Positions 24,664 through 36,658 of a stretch of DNA of 64,000 nucleotides are shown here, in pieces. The stretch is from Sinorhizobium sojae CCBAU 05684 (GTDB lineage: Bacteria > Pseudomonadota > Alphaproteobacteria > Rhizobiales > Rhizobiaceae). The position numbers were made by a program, and so were the translations under genes. The notes below the pieces were generated by a model. The model did not search any database. It saw only the letters and a list, made by a program, of their open reading frames with translations, and was not told where the DNA came from. Within the stretch, counting starts at the first letter, position 1. Every line of letters starts with the position of its first letter. The stretch covers positions 1 through 64,000 of the forward strand of contig NZ_CP023067.1 in assembly GCF_002288525.1 (NCBI RefSeq). The letters run 5' to 3'.

Positions 24664-26949
24664 TCACGTGCCGGCGTTATAAGCCGCGATCGCCGCCATA
24701 TTGACGACGTCCGAATCTTTTGCCGACATCGATACGATCTGCACGGACTTGTCGAGGCCGACGAGCAGCGGGCCGATAACGGTCGAGCCGCCGAGTTCCT
24801 GGAGCATCTTGGTCGAGATGGAGGCCGAGTGAAAGGCGGGCATCACCAGCACGTTGGCGGTGCCGGAGAGGCGGCAGAACGGATATTGCTCCATCACCCG
24901 GCCGTTGAGCGCGACGTCGGCCGCCATCTCGCCGTCATATTCGAAATCGACGCGGCGCCTGTCGAGGATCTTCACGGCCTCGCGCACCCGTTCGGAGCGC
25001 TCGCCGGAGGGGTGGCCGAAGGTCGAATAGGCGAGCATGGCGACGCGGGGCATGTAGCCCAGTCGCTTGGCGAGCCCGGCGGCCTCCTCGGCGATGTCCG
25101 CCAGTTCCTCGGCAGTCGGCATATCGTGCACCGCCGTGTCTGCAACGAGCACCGTGCGGCCTCGGCAGAGCGCGATCGATACGCCGATGACCCGGTGGCC
25201 GGGCTTGGCGTCGATGCAGCGGCGCACGTCCTCGAGCGCCGTCGAATAATTGCGCGTCAATCCGGTGACCATACCGTCCGCGTCGTCGAGCGCCACCATC
25301 GAGGCGGCAAAATGGTTGCGGTCGTTGTTGATCAACCGCTGCACGTCGCGAAAAAGGTAGCCCTTGCGCTGCAGTCTCGCATAGAGGAAGTCCGTATAGG
25401 CGCCGACGCGCTTCGACAGCCGGGCATTGACGATTTGAATGCCGGGCCGGTCGAGGTCGATGCCTTCCCGTTCGGCGGTTTCGCGCATCTGCTCTTCGCG
25501 CCCGAGCAGGATGGCGGTGCCCAGCTGCTGGTTGGCATAGGCGATGGCCGAGCGCATCATCTGCACTTCCTCGCCTTCGGCAAAGACGATGCGCTTAGGC
25601 TGGCGGCGGACGCGTTCGTAGATGCGCTGCAGGGTCGAGGCGATCGGATCGCGTCGGGCGGAGAGCTGCTGTCCGTAGGCGTCCATATCCGCGATCGGCT
25701 TGCGGGCGACGCCCGTTTCCATGGCCGCCTTCGCGACCGCCATCGGGATGGCCGAAATGAGGCGCGGGTCGAAGGGCACCGGGATGATGTATTGCGGTCC
25801 GAAGCGCGGCCGATTGCCCTGGTATGCTGCGGCGACATCGTCCGGCACGTCCTCCTTGGCAAGGCGCGCGAGCGCTTCCGCCGCGGCGATCTTCATCGCA
25901 TCGTTGATCGTCGAGGCGCGCACGTCGAGCGCGCCCCGGAAAATATAGGGAAAGCCGAGGACATTGTTGACCTGGTTGGGATAATCCGACCGACCCGTCG
26001 CAACGATGGCGTCGTCACGAATTTGGGCGACTTCTTCCGGCGTGATTTCCGGATCTGGGTTGGCCATCGCGAAGATGATCGGCTTCTCCGCCATCGAGCG
26101 CACCATTTCCGGCGAAAGCGCGCCCTTTGCCGAAAGGCCGAAGAAAACATCGGCCCCCTTGACCGCCTCGGCCAGCGTCCGCGCCTTGGTCTCGACCGCA
26201 TGCGCCGATTTCCACTGGTTCATGCCGTCGGTCCGGCCCTTGTAGATCGTGCCCTTGGTGTCACAGAGAATGATGTTGTTCGGGGCGAAACCCATTGCCT
26301 TGATGAGTTCGATGCAGGCGATTGCCGCGGCGCCCGCCCCGTTGCAGACGAGCTTCGTCGTCTTGAAGTCCCGGCCGGTCAATGTCAGCGCGTTGATGAG
26401 GCCGGCGGCGGCGATGATCGCGGTGCCGTGCTGGTCATCGTGGAAGACCGGGATATCCATCACCTCGCGCAGCCGCTGCTCGATGATGAAGCAGTCCGGC
26501 GCCTTGATATCCTCGAGATTGATGCCGCCGAACGAAGGGCCGAGGAAGCGCACGCAGTTGACGAATTCATCGACATTTTCCGTGTCGACCTCGAGATCGA
26601 TCGAATCGACGTCGGCGAAGCGCTTGAAGAGGACGGACTTGCCCTCCATGACCGGCTTGGAGGCGAGCGCGCCGAGATTGCCGAGGCCGAGGATTGCCGT
26701 GCCGTTGGAAATCACCGCAACCATGTTGCCGCGCGCGGTATAGTCGTAGGCCGTCTGCGGATCCTCGGCGATCGCCTTGACCGGAACGGCCACGCCTGGC
26801 GAGTAGGCGAGCGACAGGTCGCGCTGGGTCGCCATCGGCTTCGTCGGAGAGATCTCCAGCTTTCCGGGGCGCCCCTGGGAGTGAAAATCGAGCGCCTCCT
26901 GGGCGGTAACGCTCGTCATCGCGCGATCGGACTTGTCGGTAGCCGGCAT
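24664..26949 (-). CDS. tme: Malic enzyme with C-terminal phosphotransacetylase-like domain
   Basis: A 761-residue protein that oxidatively decarboxylates malate to pyruvate. The malic domain covers residues about 20-430 (SLAYSPGVAVPVKAIAEDP; FHDDQHGTAIIAAAG; dinucleotide fold around VCNGAGAAAIACIELIKAMG). Residues about 440-761 form a phosphate acetyl/butyryltransferase-like domain (LLGREEQM; PAFHSASISTKMLQELGG), which in this family is regulatory and not active. Rhizobia have two such enzymes, NAD(P)-dependent Dme and NADP-dependent Tme. I name it tme from the olsB-tme-mutS-glnD neighbourhood; cofactor preference cannot be proven by eye. Divergent from mutS with 102 bases between. Confidence 0.88.
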   Translation of the reverse strand: MPATDKSDRAMTSVTAQEALDFHSQGRPGKLEISPTKPMATQRDLSLAYSPGVAVPVKAIAEDPQTAYDYTARGNMVAVISNGTAILGLGNLGALASKPVMEGKSVLFKRFADVDSIDLEVDTENVDEFVNCVRFLGPSFGGINLEDIKAPDCFIIEQRLREVMDIPVFHDDQHGTAIIAAAGLINALTLTGRDFKTTKLVCNGAGAAAIACIELIKAMGFAPNNIILCDTKGTIYKGRTDGMNQWKSAHAVETKARTLAEAVKGADVFFGLSAKGALSPEMVRSMAEKPIIFAMANPDPEITPEEVAQIRDDAIVATGRSDYPNQVNNVLGFPYIFRGALDVRASTINDAMKIAAAEALARLAKEDVPDDVAAAYQGNRPRFGPQYIIPVPFDPRLISAIPMAVAKAAMETGVARKPIADMDAYGQQLSARRDPIASTLQRIYERVRRQPKRIVFAEGEEVQMMRSAIAYANQQLGTAILLGREEQMRETAEREGIDLDRPGIQIVNARLSKRVGAYTDFLYARLQRKGYLFRDVQRLINNDRNHFAASMVALDDADGMVTGLTRNYSTALEDVRRCIDAKPGHRVIGVSIALCRGRTVLVADTAVHDMPTAEELADIAEEAAGLAKRLGYMPRVAMLAYSTFGHPSGERSERVREAVKILDRRRVDFEYDGEMAADVALNGRVMEQYPFCRLSGTANVLVMPAFHSASISTKMLQELGGSTVIGPLLVGLDKSVQIVSMSAKDSDVVNMAAIAAYNAGT

Positions 26950-27051
26950 GTTTCCTCAACCTCCTGTGGGCGACCCTCCTGGTCAGCCTCTTTGGTGTTG
27001 TCGTCTATAAATCCTTGCGGATAGTGTGACATCTCTTTTTTTGGAACAATC

Positions 27052-29799
27052 ATGAATTTGCTGACCGATCCATCGAGCCAAACGGGTGAGATATTCTCTG
27101 TGTCCGATCTGGCGAGCGAAGAGAGCCGCTCCTCAGCCACGCCGATGATGGAGCAGTACATCGAGATCAAGGCGAACAATCCGGATTCGCTCCTGTTCTA
27201 TCGCATGGGCGATTTCTACGAGTTGTTCTTCCAGGACGCGGTCGAGGCTGCGCGTGCGCTCGGCATCACGCTCACCAAGCGCGGCCTGCACATGGGCCAG
27301 GTCATCCCCATGTGCGGCGTGCCCGTGCATGCCGCCGACGACTATCTGCAGAAGCTGATCGCTCTCGGCTTCCGGGTCGCGGTTTGCGAACAGGTGGAGG
27401 ATCCGGCGGAAGCGAAGAAGCGCGGCAGCAAGTCGGTCGTGCGCCGCGACGTGGTGCGCCTGGTGACGCCGGGAACGATCACCGAAGAAAAGCTTCTTTC
27501 GCCGTCGGAAACGAATTACCTGATGGCGCTGGCCCGAATCAGAAGCGGCTCTGAACCGGCCTATGCGCTCGCCTGGATCGACATTTCGACCGGCATCTTC
27601 CGCCTGGCCGAGACGGCGGAGAGCCGCCTGCTTGCCGACATATTGCGCATCGAGCCGCGCGAACTGATCCTGCCTGACACCGTCTTCCACGATCCGGAGC
27701 TGCGTGCGGTTTTCGAGGTGCTCGGCCGCGTCGCCGTACCCCAGCCGGCCGTGCTCTTCGACAGCGCGACGGCGGAGAGCCGCATCGCCCGCTATTACGG
27801 CGTCAAGACCCTCGACGGGTTCGGCAGCTTTTCGCGAGCCGAACTTGCGGCAGCCTCGGCGGCCATCTCCTATGTCGAGAAGACGCAGCTCGCCGAGCGT
27901 CCGGCGCTCGGTATTCCGGAGAGGGAAAGCGTTGCTTCGACCTTGTTCATCGATCCGGCCACGCGCGCAAATCTCGAACTGGCGAAGACGCTTTCCGGTG
28001 CCCGCGAAGGAAGCCTCCTGAAAGCGCTGGACCGGACCGTAACCAGCGGCGGCGCACGGCTGCTCGCCGAGCGGCTGATGTCGCCTCTGACCGATCCAGA
28101 TCGGATCAATCAACGGCTGGATTCGGTCGAGATCCTCGTCGATCAGCCAAGCCTTGCCATGGATGTCCGCGATGCCCTGCGGCGCGCCCCCGACATGCCG
28201 CGCGCCCTGTCGCGGCTCGCCCTCGGTCGCGGCGGCCCGCGCGACCTCGGCGCCATCCAGGCGGGCTTGCGCGCCGCGAAGGCCCTGTCCGCACTGCTCG
28301 CGCGCGCCGAGCTCTCGGTTGAGCTCGACGAGGCGCGAGGGGCGATCGCCGCCCTGCCGGGGGAATTGCTCGCCTGTCTCGATGCAATGCTTGCCGAGGA
28401 ACTGCCGCTCCTGAAGCGGGACGGCGGGTTCCTGCGCGAGGGCGCGAATGCCGAACTGGACGAGATGCGGGCGCTGCGCGACCAGTCGCGCCGCGTCATT
28501 GCTGGTCTGCAGCTCAGATATTGCGAGGAGACGGGCGTCAAGTCGCTAAAGATCAAGCACAACAACGTGCTCGGTTATTTCATTGAGGTGACCGCCGGCA
28601 ATGCCGGTGCAATGACCGACACGGATGCGGGAAAAGCCCGTTTCATTCACCGCCAGACCATGGCGAATGCCATGCGCTTTACCACCACCGAGCTCGCCGA
28701 TCTCGAAACCAAGATCGCCAACGCCGCCGACCGGGCGCTGGCGATCGAGCTCGAGGCCTTCGAGGCAATGACGCGCGCGGTGGTCGCCCATGCTGAGGCC
28801 CTCAAGGCGGCGGCGCTGGCGCTGGCCGCCATCGACGTCTCTGCCGCTCTCGCCGTGCTCGCCGAGGAGCAGAACTATGTCCGACCGGCCGTCGACCGGT
28901 CTCGGATGTTCGCCATCGAAGGCGGCCGTCATCCGGTCGTCGAGCAGGCGCTGCGGCGCCAGGCGGCAAACCCGTTCGTCGCCAATGGCTGCGACCTGTC
29001 GCCGCCGGACGGCGAGAAGACCGGTGCGATCTGGCTGCTCACCGGCCCGAACATGGGGGGTAAGTCGACCTTCCTGCGCCAGAACGCGTTGATTGCTATC
29101 ATGGCGCAGATGGGCTCCTTCGTGCCGGCGGCCGCCGCGCATATCGGCGTCGTCGACCGGCTATTCTCCCGCGTCGGCGCCTCGGACGACCTCGCCCGCG
29201 GTCGCTCGACCTTCATGGTCGAAATGGTTGAGACGGCGGCGATCCTCAACCAGGCGACCGATCGCTCGCTGGTGATCCTCGATGAGATCGGCCGCGGCAC
29301 GGCGACTTTCGACGGACTGTCGATTGCCTGGGCGGCGGTCGAACATCTGCACGAGGTCAATCGCTGTCGCGGCCTGTTTGCTACCCATTTCCATGAATTG
29401 ACGGTGCTCTCCGAAAAGCTGGGGCGCCTGTCCAATGCAACGATGCGGGTCAAGGAGTGGGACGGCGACGTCATCTTCCTGCACGAAGTCGGCCCCGGTG
29501 CCGCCGATCGGTCCTACGGCATCCAGGTCGCCCGGCTTGCCGGCTTGCCGGCGTCGGTCGTCTCGCGGGCGCGCGACGTGCTTGCCAAGCTCGAAGACGC
29601 GGATCGCAAGAACCCGGCAAGCCAGCTGATCGACGACCTGCCGCTCTTCCAGGTCGCGGTGCGACGGGAAGAGGTGGCAAAGGCTGCCGGGCCATCCAAG
29701 GTCGAGGACTCCTTGCGCTCTCTCAACCCGGACGACATGACGCCACGTGAGGCGCTCGAGGCGCTCTATGCGTTGAAAAAGGAGCTCGCCAGCCGTTGA
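27052..29799 (+). CDS. mutS: DNA mismatch repair protein MutS
   Basis: A 915-residue mismatch-recognition ATPase. The mismatch-binding Phe-X-Glu is F55-Y-E57 in [10 protein letters not shown]. Connector, core and clamp domains follow. The ATPase has Walker [10 protein letters not shown] near residue 665, [16 protein letters not shown] as Walker B and D-loop, and FATHFHEL as the His switch. A slightly long N-terminus (about 32 residues before the conserved [10 protein letters not shown]) is typical of Rhizobiales. The start at 27052 is the first ATG; upstream TTTGGAAC is a weak ribosome binding site. Divergent from tme. Confidence 0.97.
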   Translation: MNLLTDPSSQTGEIFSVSDLASEESRSSATPMMEQYIEIKANNPDSLLFYRMGDFYELFFQDAVEAARALGITLTKRGLHMGQVIPMCGVPVHAADDYLQKLIALGFRVAVCEQVEDPAEAKKRGSKSVVRRDVVRLVTPGTITEEKLLSPSETNYLMALARIRSGSEPAYALAWIDISTGIFRLAETAESRLLADILRIEPRELILPDTVFHDPELRAVFEVLGRVAVPQPAVLFDSATAESRIARYYGVKTLDGFGSFSRAELAAASAAISYVEKTQLAERPALGIPERESVASTLFIDPATRANLELAKTLSGAREGSLLKALDRTVTSGGARLLAERLMSPLTDPDRINQRLDSVEILVDQPSLAMDVRDALRRAPDMPRALSRLALGRGGPRDLGAIQAGLRAAKALSALLARAELSVELDEARGAIAALPGELLACLDAMLAEELPLLKRDGGFLREGANAELDEMRALRDQSRRVIAGLQLRYCEETGVKSLKIKHNNVLGYFIEVTAGNAGAMTDTDAGKARFIHRQTMANAMRFTTTELADLETKIANAADRALAIELEAFEAMTRAVVAHAEALKAAALALAAIDVSAALAVLAEEQNYVRPAVDRSRMFAIEGGRHPVVEQALRRQAANPFVANGCDLSPPDGEKTGAIWLLTGPNMGGKSTFLRQNALIAIMAQMGSFVPAAAAHIGVVDRLFSRVGASDDLARGRSTFMVEMVETAAILNQATDRSLVILDEIGRGTATFDGLSIAWAAVEHLHEVNRCRGLFATHFHELTVLSEKLGRLSNATMRVKEWDGDVIFLHEVGPGAADRSYGIQVARLAGLPASVVSRARDVLAKLEDADRKNPASQLIDDLPLFQVAVRREEVAKAAGPSKVEDSLRSLNPDDMTPREALEALYALKKELASR

Positions 29800-29861
29800 A
29801 CCGGGCTTGCCGGTGCGGGATGATTTTCCTGTCCATCGACCGGCAAAAAGGCTATACAGCG

Positions 29862-29889
29862 CCGCGTGACTTTCTTCGAAAGCACGCGG
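29862..29889 (+). repeat. Strong hairpin between mutS and glnD
   Basis: CCGCGTG (29862-29868) and CTTTC (29870-29874) pair with GAAAG (29878-29882) and CACGCGG (29883-29889), with one bulged A and a TTC loop. No T tract follows, so it is not a classical terminator. The preceding CAGCGCCGCG resembles a fragment of the dispersed repeats in this window. Confidence 0.5.
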
Positions 29890-30009
29890 TAGTGCTTGAA
29901 AAGCTGCATATTTCCGGCCTCGGCGACATCCCGATCCGAACCCATGCAGGAGCGCTTGCGCATGGAGCGAACCACATATTCAGTCGGACAGGACGCCTCT
30001 CGGCACTTC

Positions 30010-32859
30010 ATGGCCAGCCACGCAACTTCTTTTCCCGAAATTCTCGATATAGCGGCGCTTCGGGCGAAGTGCAGTTTCATCGCATCGGCCCATGCCGAGC
30101 AGCGTCAGCCGATGCGCCAGGCCCTGCTCGCAGCCTTCAGGCAGGCCAACACTGAAGGCCGCGCCAAGGCACGGGAACTGCTTGCCGCCGATGGCGCCGG
30201 CATCAAATGCGCCGAGCGAATCTCGTGGCTGCAGGACCAGCTGATCACCGTTTTGCACGATTTCGCGCTGAACGAGGTGTTCGACGCTGCCAAGGCGCCG
30301 GACGCTGCCCGCATCGCCGTCGCTGCCGTCGGCGGCTACGGGCGCGGTACGCTGGCGCCGGGATCCGACATCGATCTTCTCTTCCTTCTGCCCGCCAAGA
30401 AGGCCGTTTGGGCGGAGCCCGCGATCGAGTTCATTCTCTACGTGCTCTGGGATCTCGGATTCAAAGTCGGCCATGCGACCCGGACGATCGAGGAATGCAT
30501 CCGGTTGTCGCGCGCCGACATGACGATTCGCACGGCGATTCTCGAATGCCGCTATATTTGCGGCTCGCAATCACTGGCCAGCGATCTCGAGGCGCGCTTC
30601 GATCACGAGATCATCCGCAATACGGGCCCCGAATTCATCGCCGCAAAGCTCGCCGAACGCGACGAGCGCCATCGCAAGGCGGGCGACACCCGCTACCTCG
30701 TCGAGCCGAACGTCAAGGAAGGCAAGGGCGGCTTGCGCGACCTGCACACGCTGTTCTGGATCGCCAAATATTTCTACCGGGTCAAGGATCCGGCCGATCT
30801 CGTCAAGCTCGGGGTCCTGTCGAAGCAGGAATACAAGCTGTTCCAGAAGTCGGAGGATTTCCTCTGGGCGGTGCGGTGCCACATGCATTTCCTCACGGGA
30901 AAGGCGGAGGAGCGACTCTCCTTCGACATCCAGCGCGAGATTGCCGAGGCGTTGGGCTATCACGACCATCCCGGCCTGACCGCGGTCGAGCGCTTCATGA
31001 AGCATTACTTCCTCGTCGCAAAGGACGTCGGTGATCTCACCCGCATCTTCTGCGCGGCACTCGAAGATCAGCAGGCGAAGGACGCGCCGGGAATTTCCGG
31101 CGTCATCAGCCGGTTCAAGAACCGCATTCGCAAGATCGCCGGCACACTCGACTTCGTCGATGACGGGGGACGCATCGCGCTTGCGAGCCCCGACGTTTTC
31201 AAGCGGGATCCCGTCAATCTCCTGCGCCTGTTCCACATCGCCGACATCAACGGGCTGGAATTCCATCCCAATGCGCTCAAGCAGGTCACGCGTTCGCTGA
31301 GCCTGATCACGCCGCAACTGCGCGAAAGCGAGGAAGCGAACCGGCTCTTCCTGTCGATCCTGACGTCCCGGCGCGACCCGGAGCTGATGTTGCGTCGCAT
31401 GAATGAGGCGGGCGTACTCGGCCGTTTCATTCCCGATTTCGGCAAGATCGTCTCGATGATGCAGTTCAACATGTATCATCACTACACCGTGGACGAGCAT
31501 CTCCTGCGCACGGTCGATGTTCTCTCGCGCATAGAACGCGGCCTGGAGGAACAGGGGCATCCGCTTGCGGCCACGCTGATGCCGGGCGTAGAAGACCGTG
31601 AGGCGCTCTACGTCGCGGTGCTGCTGCACGACATCGCCAAGGGCCGTCCGGAGGATCACTCGACCGCCGGTGCGAAGGTGGCCCGCAAGCTCTGCCCGCG
31701 GCTGGGGCTTTCGCCAAAACAGACGGAGACGGTGGTCTGGCTGGTCGAAGAACATCTGACCATGTCGATGGTCGCGCAGACCCGTGACTTGAACGACCGC
31801 AAGACCATCGTCGATTTCGCTGACCGGGTGCAATCGCTCGACCGGCTGAGAATGCTGCTGATCCTGACGGTTTGCGATATCCGAGCCGTCGGACCGGGCG
31901 TTTGGAACGGCTGGAAGGGTCAATTGCTGCGCACGCTCTATTACGAAACCGAGCTTCTGCTTTCCGGCGGCTTCTCGGAACTGTCGCGCAAGGAGCGCGC
32001 CAAGCATGCCGCCCATCAGTTGTCGGAAGCGCTCAAGGACTGGCCGCGCAAGGAACGGGACGGCTATGTCCGGCTGCACTACCAGCCCTACCTCCTCACC
32101 GTCGACCTTTCGGACCAGGTCCGCCACGCCGAGTTCATCCGCGAGGCGGACCGTGCCGGCAAGACGCTGGCGACCATGGTCCGCACCCACCAGTTCCACG
32201 CGATCACTGAAATCACGGTGCTCTCGCCGGACCATCCGCGCCTGCTGACGGTCATCGCGGGGGCCTGTGCCGCTGCCGGCGCCAATATCGTCGATGCGCA
32301 GATCTTCACGACCTCGGATGGCCGGGCGCTGGACACCATCCTCGTCAACCGCGAGTTCCGTGTGGACGATGACGAGACGCGCCGTGCTGCGAGCATCGGC
32401 AAGCTGATCGAGGATGTGCTCGCGGGCCGCAAGCGCCTGCCGGAAGTCATCGCCAGCCGCACCCGGACCAAGAAGCGCAACAGGGCCTTCACGGTGACGC
32501 CGGAGGTGACGATCAGCAATACGCTGTCGAACAAGTTCACGGTCATCGAGGTCGAAGGCCTCGACCGCCCGGGCCTCTTGTCGGAAGTCACGGCCGTGCT
32601 TTCCGACCTCTCCCTCGATATTGCCTCGGCCCATATCACCACCTTCGGCGAAAAGGTGATCGACACTTTCTACGTAACCGACCTGGTCGGCCACAAAATC
32701 ACCAGCGAGAGCCGGCAGATCAATATTGCCGCCCGCCTCAAGGCCGTGCTGGCGGGCGAGGTGGACGAGGCGCGGGCGCAGATGCCTTCCGGCATCATTG
32801 CGCCGGCCCCCGTTGCACGCCCGTCTCAAGCATCCAAAGCGACAAAAGCCGAAACATGA
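30010..32859 (+). CDS. glnD: PII uridylyltransferase / uridylyl-removing enzyme GlnD
   Basis: A 949-residue bifunctional nitrogen sensor that uridylylates PII (GlnB/GlnK) when glutamine is low and removes UMP when glutamine is high. Nucleotidyltransferase motif [18 protein letters not shown] lies near residues 105-122; the HD domain [17 protein letters not shown] lies near 535-550. Two C-terminal ACT domains begin [20 protein letters not shown] and [20 protein letters not shown] (glutamine sensing). The ATG at 30010 gives the length I recall for the S. meliloti enzyme; an in-frame ATG at 29962 has a better upstream AGGAGCG and remains possible. Overlaps murJ by ATGA. Confidence 0.95.
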   Translation: MASHATSFPEILDIAALRAKCSFIASAHAEQRQPMRQALLAAFRQANTEGRAKARELLAADGAGIKCAERISWLQDQLITVLHDFALNEVFDAAKAPDAARIAVAAVGGYGRGTLAPGSDIDLLFLLPAKKAVWAEPAIEFILYVLWDLGFKVGHATRTIEECIRLSRADMTIRTAILECRYICGSQSLASDLEARFDHEIIRNTGPEFIAAKLAERDERHRKAGDTRYLVEPNVKEGKGGLRDLHTLFWIAKYFYRVKDPADLVKLGVLSKQEYKLFQKSEDFLWAVRCHMHFLTGKAEERLSFDIQREIAEALGYHDHPGLTAVERFMKHYFLVAKDVGDLTRIFCAALEDQQAKDAPGISGVISRFKNRIRKIAGTLDFVDDGGRIALASPDVFKRDPVNLLRLFHIADINGLEFHPNALKQVTRSLSLITPQLRESEEANRLFLSILTSRRDPELMLRRMNEAGVLGRFIPDFGKIVSMMQFNMYHHYTVDEHLLRTVDVLSRIERGLEEQGHPLAATLMPGVEDREALYVAVLLHDIAKGRPEDHSTAGAKVARKLCPRLGLSPKQTETVVWLVEEHLTMSMVAQTRDLNDRKTIVDFADRVQSLDRLRMLLILTVCDIRAVGPGVWNGWKGQLLRTLYYETELLLSGGFSELSRKERAKHAAHQLSEALKDWPRKERDGYVRLHYQPYLLTVDLSDQVRHAEFIREADRAGKTLATMVRTHQFHAITEITVLSPDHPRLLTVIAGACAAAGANIVDAQIFTTSDGRALDTILVNREFRVDDDETRRAASIGKLIEDVLAGRKRLPEVIASRTRTKKRNRAFTVTPEVTISNTLSNKFTVIEVEGLDRPGLLSEVTAVLSDLSLDIASAHITTFGEKVIDTFYVTDLVGHKITSESRQINIAARLKAVLAGEVDEARAQMPSGIIAPAPVARPSQASKATKAET

Positions 32860-34460
32860 GCCTGGTCAAAAAGTTCGCAACTGTTGGCGGCGCAACGCTC
32901 GGTAGCCGCGTCTTCGGCTTCGTACGCGAAACCTTTATGGCGGCGCTGCTGGGCACCGGGCCGGTGGCCGACGCCTTCAATACCGCCTTCCGGCTGCCGA
33001 ACACTTTTCGCCGGCTCTTTGCCGAGGGGGCCTTCAATTCGGCCTTCGTGCCGCTCTTCGCCAAGGAGATCGAGGCCCGCGGCATGGATGGCGCCAGGCG
33101 CTTCGCCGAAGAAGTCTTCGGCGTGCTGTTCACCATGCTCCTGCTTCTGACAATCGCCATGGAACTGGCGATGCCCTTCATTGTGCGCGAACTGATCGCA
33201 CCGGGTTTCGCCGACGATCCGGCGAAATTCGCAAGCACCGTCACCTTCGCGACCATCATGTTCCCCTATCTTGCCTGCATGTCGCTCGGCGCGATGATGG
33301 CGGGCATGCTCAATTCGCTGCACCGCTATTTCGCCGCCGCGATCGCGCCGGTGTTCTTGAACTTCATCCTGATCGGCGTCCTCGCCTTTGCCTGGTACAG
33401 CGGTCATGACGCCATTGCCGTCGGCTATGGTCTTTCCTGGGGCGTGATGGCGGCGGGGCTGGTTCAGTTCGCGATCGTCTGGTTTGCCGTGCGCAATGCC
33501 GGGATGCGGATCGGATTCCGGCGTCCGCGGCTGACGGCAAACGTCAAGCGGCTGCTGGTGCTCGCGCTGCCGGCGGCGATCACCGGCGGCATCACCCAGA
33601 TCAACCTCTTGATCAACACCAATATCGCCTCGGGAAAGGCGGGTGCCGTTTCGTCGCTCGTCTACGCCGATCGCATCTACCAGCTTCCGCTCGGCGTCGT
33701 CGGCATCGCGGTCGCGACAGTGCTTCTGCCGGAGCTTGCGCGCGCGCTACGCGCCGGTAACCTCAACGAAGCCTCGAACCTGCAGAACCGTTCCGTCGAA
33801 TTCACGCTGTTCCTGACGCTGCCGGCGGCGGCGGCGCTGCTCGTCATGTCGGAGCCGATCGTCCGGCTGCTCTTCGAGCGCGGCAGGTTTTCGCCGGAAT
33901 CGACCGTCATCGTCGGGCAAATCCTGGCGATCTACGGCCTCGGACTGCCGGCTTTCGTGCTGATCAAAGCCTTCATTCCCGGCTTTTTCGCGCGAGAGGA
34001 TACGCGTACGCCCATGATCTTTGCCGCCATATCCGTGGCAGTGAACGTATCTCTCGCCTTGACGCTCTTTCCGTCGCTCGGGGCAAGCGGCATTGCGATC
34101 GCCGAGATCGCCGCCGGCTGGGCGAACGCGCTGCTGCTCTTTTCGACGCTCGTCTGGCGCGGGCATTGGGGCCGCGACATTCCTCTTCTCACCCGAATCC
34201 CCCGCCTCGTGGCAGCAGCCGCGATCATGGCGCTGGCCCTGCATCACGCGATCGGCTGGCTGGCCTTTCCGCTTTCCTCCGCCGCATCCCTCCCAATGCG
34301 CGCGGCGACCGTCTGCGGCCTCGTGCTTGCCGCAATGGCGATCTATTTCGCCTTGGCCTTCGGCCTCGGTGGCGCGAGTCTCGGCATGATCCGCCGCAAC
34401 CTGAGGCGCAGGGCCGCGGCGCCGCAGTCGGCCGCGGGCGAAGGTCCGGACGCGTCGTGA
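32856..34460 (+). CDS. murJ: Lipid II flippase MurJ
   Basis: A 534-residue polytopic membrane protein (MVF family, about 14 helices) that flips the peptidoglycan precursor lipid II. The N-terminal [22 protein letters not shown] and the [23 protein letters not shown] region (read in parts) carry the essential arginines of the family, with [21 protein letters not shown] later. The ATG at 32856 overlaps the glnD stop and the stop overlaps a GTG-started VOC gene, giving a three-gene coupled unit glnD-murJ-VOC. Confidence 0.95.
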   Translation: MSLVKKFATVGGATLGSRVFGFVRETFMAALLGTGPVADAFNTAFRLPNTFRRLFAEGAFNSAFVPLFAKEIEARGMDGARRFAEEVFGVLFTMLLLLTIAMELAMPFIVRELIAPGFADDPAKFASTVTFATIMFPYLACMSLGAMMAGMLNSLHRYFAAAIAPVFLNFILIGVLAFAWYSGHDAIAVGYGLSWGVMAAGLVQFAIVWFAVRNAGMRIGFRRPRLTANVKRLLVLALPAAITGGITQINLLINTNIASGKAGAVSSLVYADRIYQLPLGVVGIAVATVLLPELARALRAGNLNEASNLQNRSVEFTLFLTLPAAAALLVMSEPIVRLLFERGRFSPESTVIVGQILAIYGLGLPAFVLIKAFIPGFFAREDTRTPMIFAAISVAVNVSLALTLFPSLGASGIAIAEIAAGWANALLLFSTLVWRGHWGRDIPLLTRIPRLVAAAAIMALALHHAIGWLAFPLSSAASLPMRAATVCGLVLAAMAIYFALAFGLGGASLGMIRRNLRRRAAAPQSAAGEGPDAS

Positions 34461-34846
34461 AGCAGACCGTCGCGCGTATTGCCATTCTCGTGCCCGACTA
34501 TGACGAGGGCATCGTCTTCTATTGTGGCCGGTTGGGTTTCGAGCTGATTGAGGATACCGACCTCGGCGGCGGCAAGCGCTGGGTGCTGGTTCGTCCGAAG
34601 GGAGCGAGGGAAACGGCTTTGCTGCTCGCCAGGGCCGAGGGCGAACGGCAGCAAGCGGCAGTCGGCAATCAGACCGGCGGCCGCATCGGGTTCTTTCTGT
34701 TCACCGACGATTTCGCCCGCGACCACGTCGCGATGCTGGCCGCAGGGGTCACATTCCTGGAGGGGCCGCGACACGAGCCCTACGGCACGGTCGCCGTGTT
34801 CGCGGATCCGTTCGGCAATCGCTGGGACCTGCTGCAGCCGGCGTGA
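34457..34846 (+). CDS. VOC family protein coupled to murJ
   Basis: A 129-residue VOC/glyoxalase-like protein: [29 protein letters not shown] (read in parts) at the start and [18 protein letters not shown] at the end. The GTG at 34457 overlaps the murJ stop (GTGA), so translation is coupled. Compared with the VOC protein at 6828 it is a different subfamily. No substrate can be given. It is followed by trpS after 97 bases. Confidence 0.85.
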   Translation: MKQTVARIAILVPDYDEGIVFYCGRLGFELIEDTDLGGGKRWVLVRPKGARETALLLARAEGERQQAAVGNQTGGRIGFFLFTDDFARDHVAMLAAGVTFLEGPRHEPYGTVAVFADPFGNRWDLLQPA

Positions 34847-34943
34847 CGTCACGGCGCATTTCAGCCTCTTGATTGCATCGGGCGTGCCGTGCATAAGCGC
34901 GGCGGGTATCAACTGGCCCTCCACAAGCCCGATTGGGGACGAC

Positions 34944-36008
34944 ATGAACGAATTCAAGCCGCTCGTATTTTCCGGCGTTCAACCGACCGGAAATCTGCAT
35001 CTCGGCAATTATCTGGGCGCGATCCGCAAGTTCGTCGCGCTTCAGGAGAGCCACGATTGCATCTATTGCGTGGTCGATCTCCACTCGATCACCGCGCAGC
35101 TCGTACATGAGGACCTGCCCGGTCAGATCCGCTCGATCGCCGCCGCCTTCATCGCTTCCGGCATCGATCCCGAGAAGCACATCGTCTTCAACCAGTCGGC
35201 TGTGCCGCAGCATGCGGAGCTCGCCTGGATCTTCAACTGCGTCGCCCGGATCGGCTGGATGAACCGGATGACTCAGTTCAAGGACAAGGCTGGCAAGGAT
35301 CGCGAAAACGCCTCGCTCGGCCTGCTTGCCTATCCGAGCCTGATGGCGGCCGATATCCTCGTCTATCGCGCGACCCATGTTCCGGTCGGCGACGACCAGA
35401 AGCAGCACCTGGAGCTGACCCGCGACATCGCCCAGAAGTTCAACATCGACTTCATGGATCACATCCGCCGTGGCGGCTACGGCGTCGACATCCTCGTCGG
35501 CGAGGAGCCGATCCACGCCTATTTCCCCCCGGTCGAGCCCTTGATCGGCGGCCCGGCGCCGCGCGTCATGTCGTTGCGCGACGGCACCAAGAAAATGTCG
35601 AAATCCGACCCCTCCGATCTGTCGCGTATCAACCTGTTGGACGATCCGGAAACGATCGCCAAGAAGATTCGCAAGGCGAAGACCGACCCGGACGCGCTGC
35701 CGAGCGAAGTGGAGGGGCTGAACGGGCGTCCGGAGGCTGAGAATCTAGTCGGGATTTACGCGGCGCTTTCCGACAGAACGAAGGAAGAGGTTCTTGCCGA
35801 GTTCGCCGGGCAACAATTTTCGGTCTTCAAGCCGGCGCTCGTCGATCTCGCCGTCGGTGTGCTCGCGCCGATCACCGGCGAAATGCGCCGCCTGATGGAC
35901 GACACGACCCATATCGACGCGATTTTGCGCAAGGGCGGCGAGCGCGCACGGGCGCGGGCAGAAAAGACGATGCGCGAAGTTCGCGAGATCATCGGCTTTT
36001 TGCAGTAA
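34944..36008 (+). CDS. trpS: Tryptophanyl-tRNA synthetase
   Basis: A 354-residue class I aminoacyl-tRNA synthetase charging tRNA-Trp. The HIGH-equivalent is HLGN in [14 protein letters not shown] (residues about 14-27) and the KMSKS loop is [12 protein letters not shown] near 215. The ATG at 34944 follows GGGGACGAC. No leader peptide or T-box-like structure is visible. Downstream, a universal stress protein gene begins after 52 bases. Confidence 0.96.
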   Translation: MNEFKPLVFSGVQPTGNLHLGNYLGAIRKFVALQESHDCIYCVVDLHSITAQLVHEDLPGQIRSIAAAFIASGIDPEKHIVFNQSAVPQHAELAWIFNCVARIGWMNRMTQFKDKAGKDRENASLGLLAYPSLMAADILVYRATHVPVGDDQKQHLELTRDIAQKFNIDFMDHIRRGGYGVDILVGEEPIHAYFPPVEPLIGGPAPRVMSLRDGTKKMSKSDPSDLSRINLLDDPETIAKKIRKAKTDPDALPSEVEGLNGRPEAENLVGIYAALSDRTKEEVLAEFAGQQFSVFKPALVDLAVGVLAPITGEMRRLMDDTTHIDAILRKGGERARARAEKTMREVREIIGFLQ

Positions 36009-36060
36009 CCGGCGAAAATGAGATCTTGCAGGCGGCGTGCGGCGATGTAATGTTCGCCGC

Positions 36061-36552
36061 ATGGTTTCGACCCGACTCTCAAGACTGGAAGGTCATCGCC
36101 GCAAATTCATGGCGGTGATCGACGACACGCCCGAATGCAGTCGCGCCGTGCATTATGCCGGTATGCGCGCGAAGAATTCCAATGGCGGCCTAGTGCTGCT
36201 CTACGTCATCGCCGATGGCGACTTCCAGCAATGGTTGGGCGTGGAGGAGATCATGCGGGCGGAGGCGCGCGAGGAGGCCGAGGCGACGCTCGCCAAGGTC
36301 GCCCAGAACGTGCGAGAAACGATCGGCATCGAGCCGGAAATCGTCATCCGCGAGGGCAGTGCCACGGAGGAGATCCATGCGCTCATCGAAGAGGACAGGG
36401 ATATCGCCATCCTGGTGCTGGCGGCCGGCTCGGCGAAGGAGGGTCCGGGGCCGCTGGTGTCGTCCATTGCAGGAAAGGCGGCCGCCTTCCCGATTCCGGT
36501 GACGGTCATTCCCGATCTTCTGACCGATGAGGAAATCGACGCGTTGAGCTGA
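36061..36552 (+). CDS. Universal stress protein (UspA family)
   Basis: A 163-residue single Usp domain. FMAVIDDTPECSRAVHYAGMRAK gives the first strand and helix, and IAILVLAAGS followed by GPLVSSIAGKAAAFPIPVTVIP is in the position of the ATP-binding G-2X-G-9X-G(S/T) motif, which is degenerate here. Probably cytosolic and non-nucleotide-binding or weakly binding. Between trpS and an Nfu gene on the same strand, so possibly read through from trpS. Confidence 0.85.
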   Translation: MVSTRLSRLEGHRRKFMAVIDDTPECSRAVHYAGMRAKNSNGGLVLLYVIADGDFQQWLGVEEIMRAEAREEAEATLAKVAQNVRETIGIEPEIVIREGSATEEIHALIEEDRDIAILVLAAGSAKEGPGPLVSSIAGKAAAFPIPVTVIPDLLTDEEIDALS

Positions 36553-36658
36553 CGGATTGCGGTCGGTGGCGCTTGCGGCGCTGCGCCGAAGCTCCTATAT
36601 TTTTGAACTATTCTAAAGAGCCGGTCGAGGACCGCTCCCGGCCGCAATGGAGACGGAA

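Noticed and set aside
24829-27024. 731-codon open frame antisense to tme
   Set aside because: It mirrors the malic enzyme gene on the opposite strand, reads as low-complexity Arg/Asp/Gly-rich sequence, and is a typical shadow frame of a high-GC gene.
30571-32829. 752-codon open frame antisense to glnD
   Set aside because: Shadow of glnD with no domain-like sequence; the sense strand has clear nucleotidyltransferase, HD and ACT motifs.
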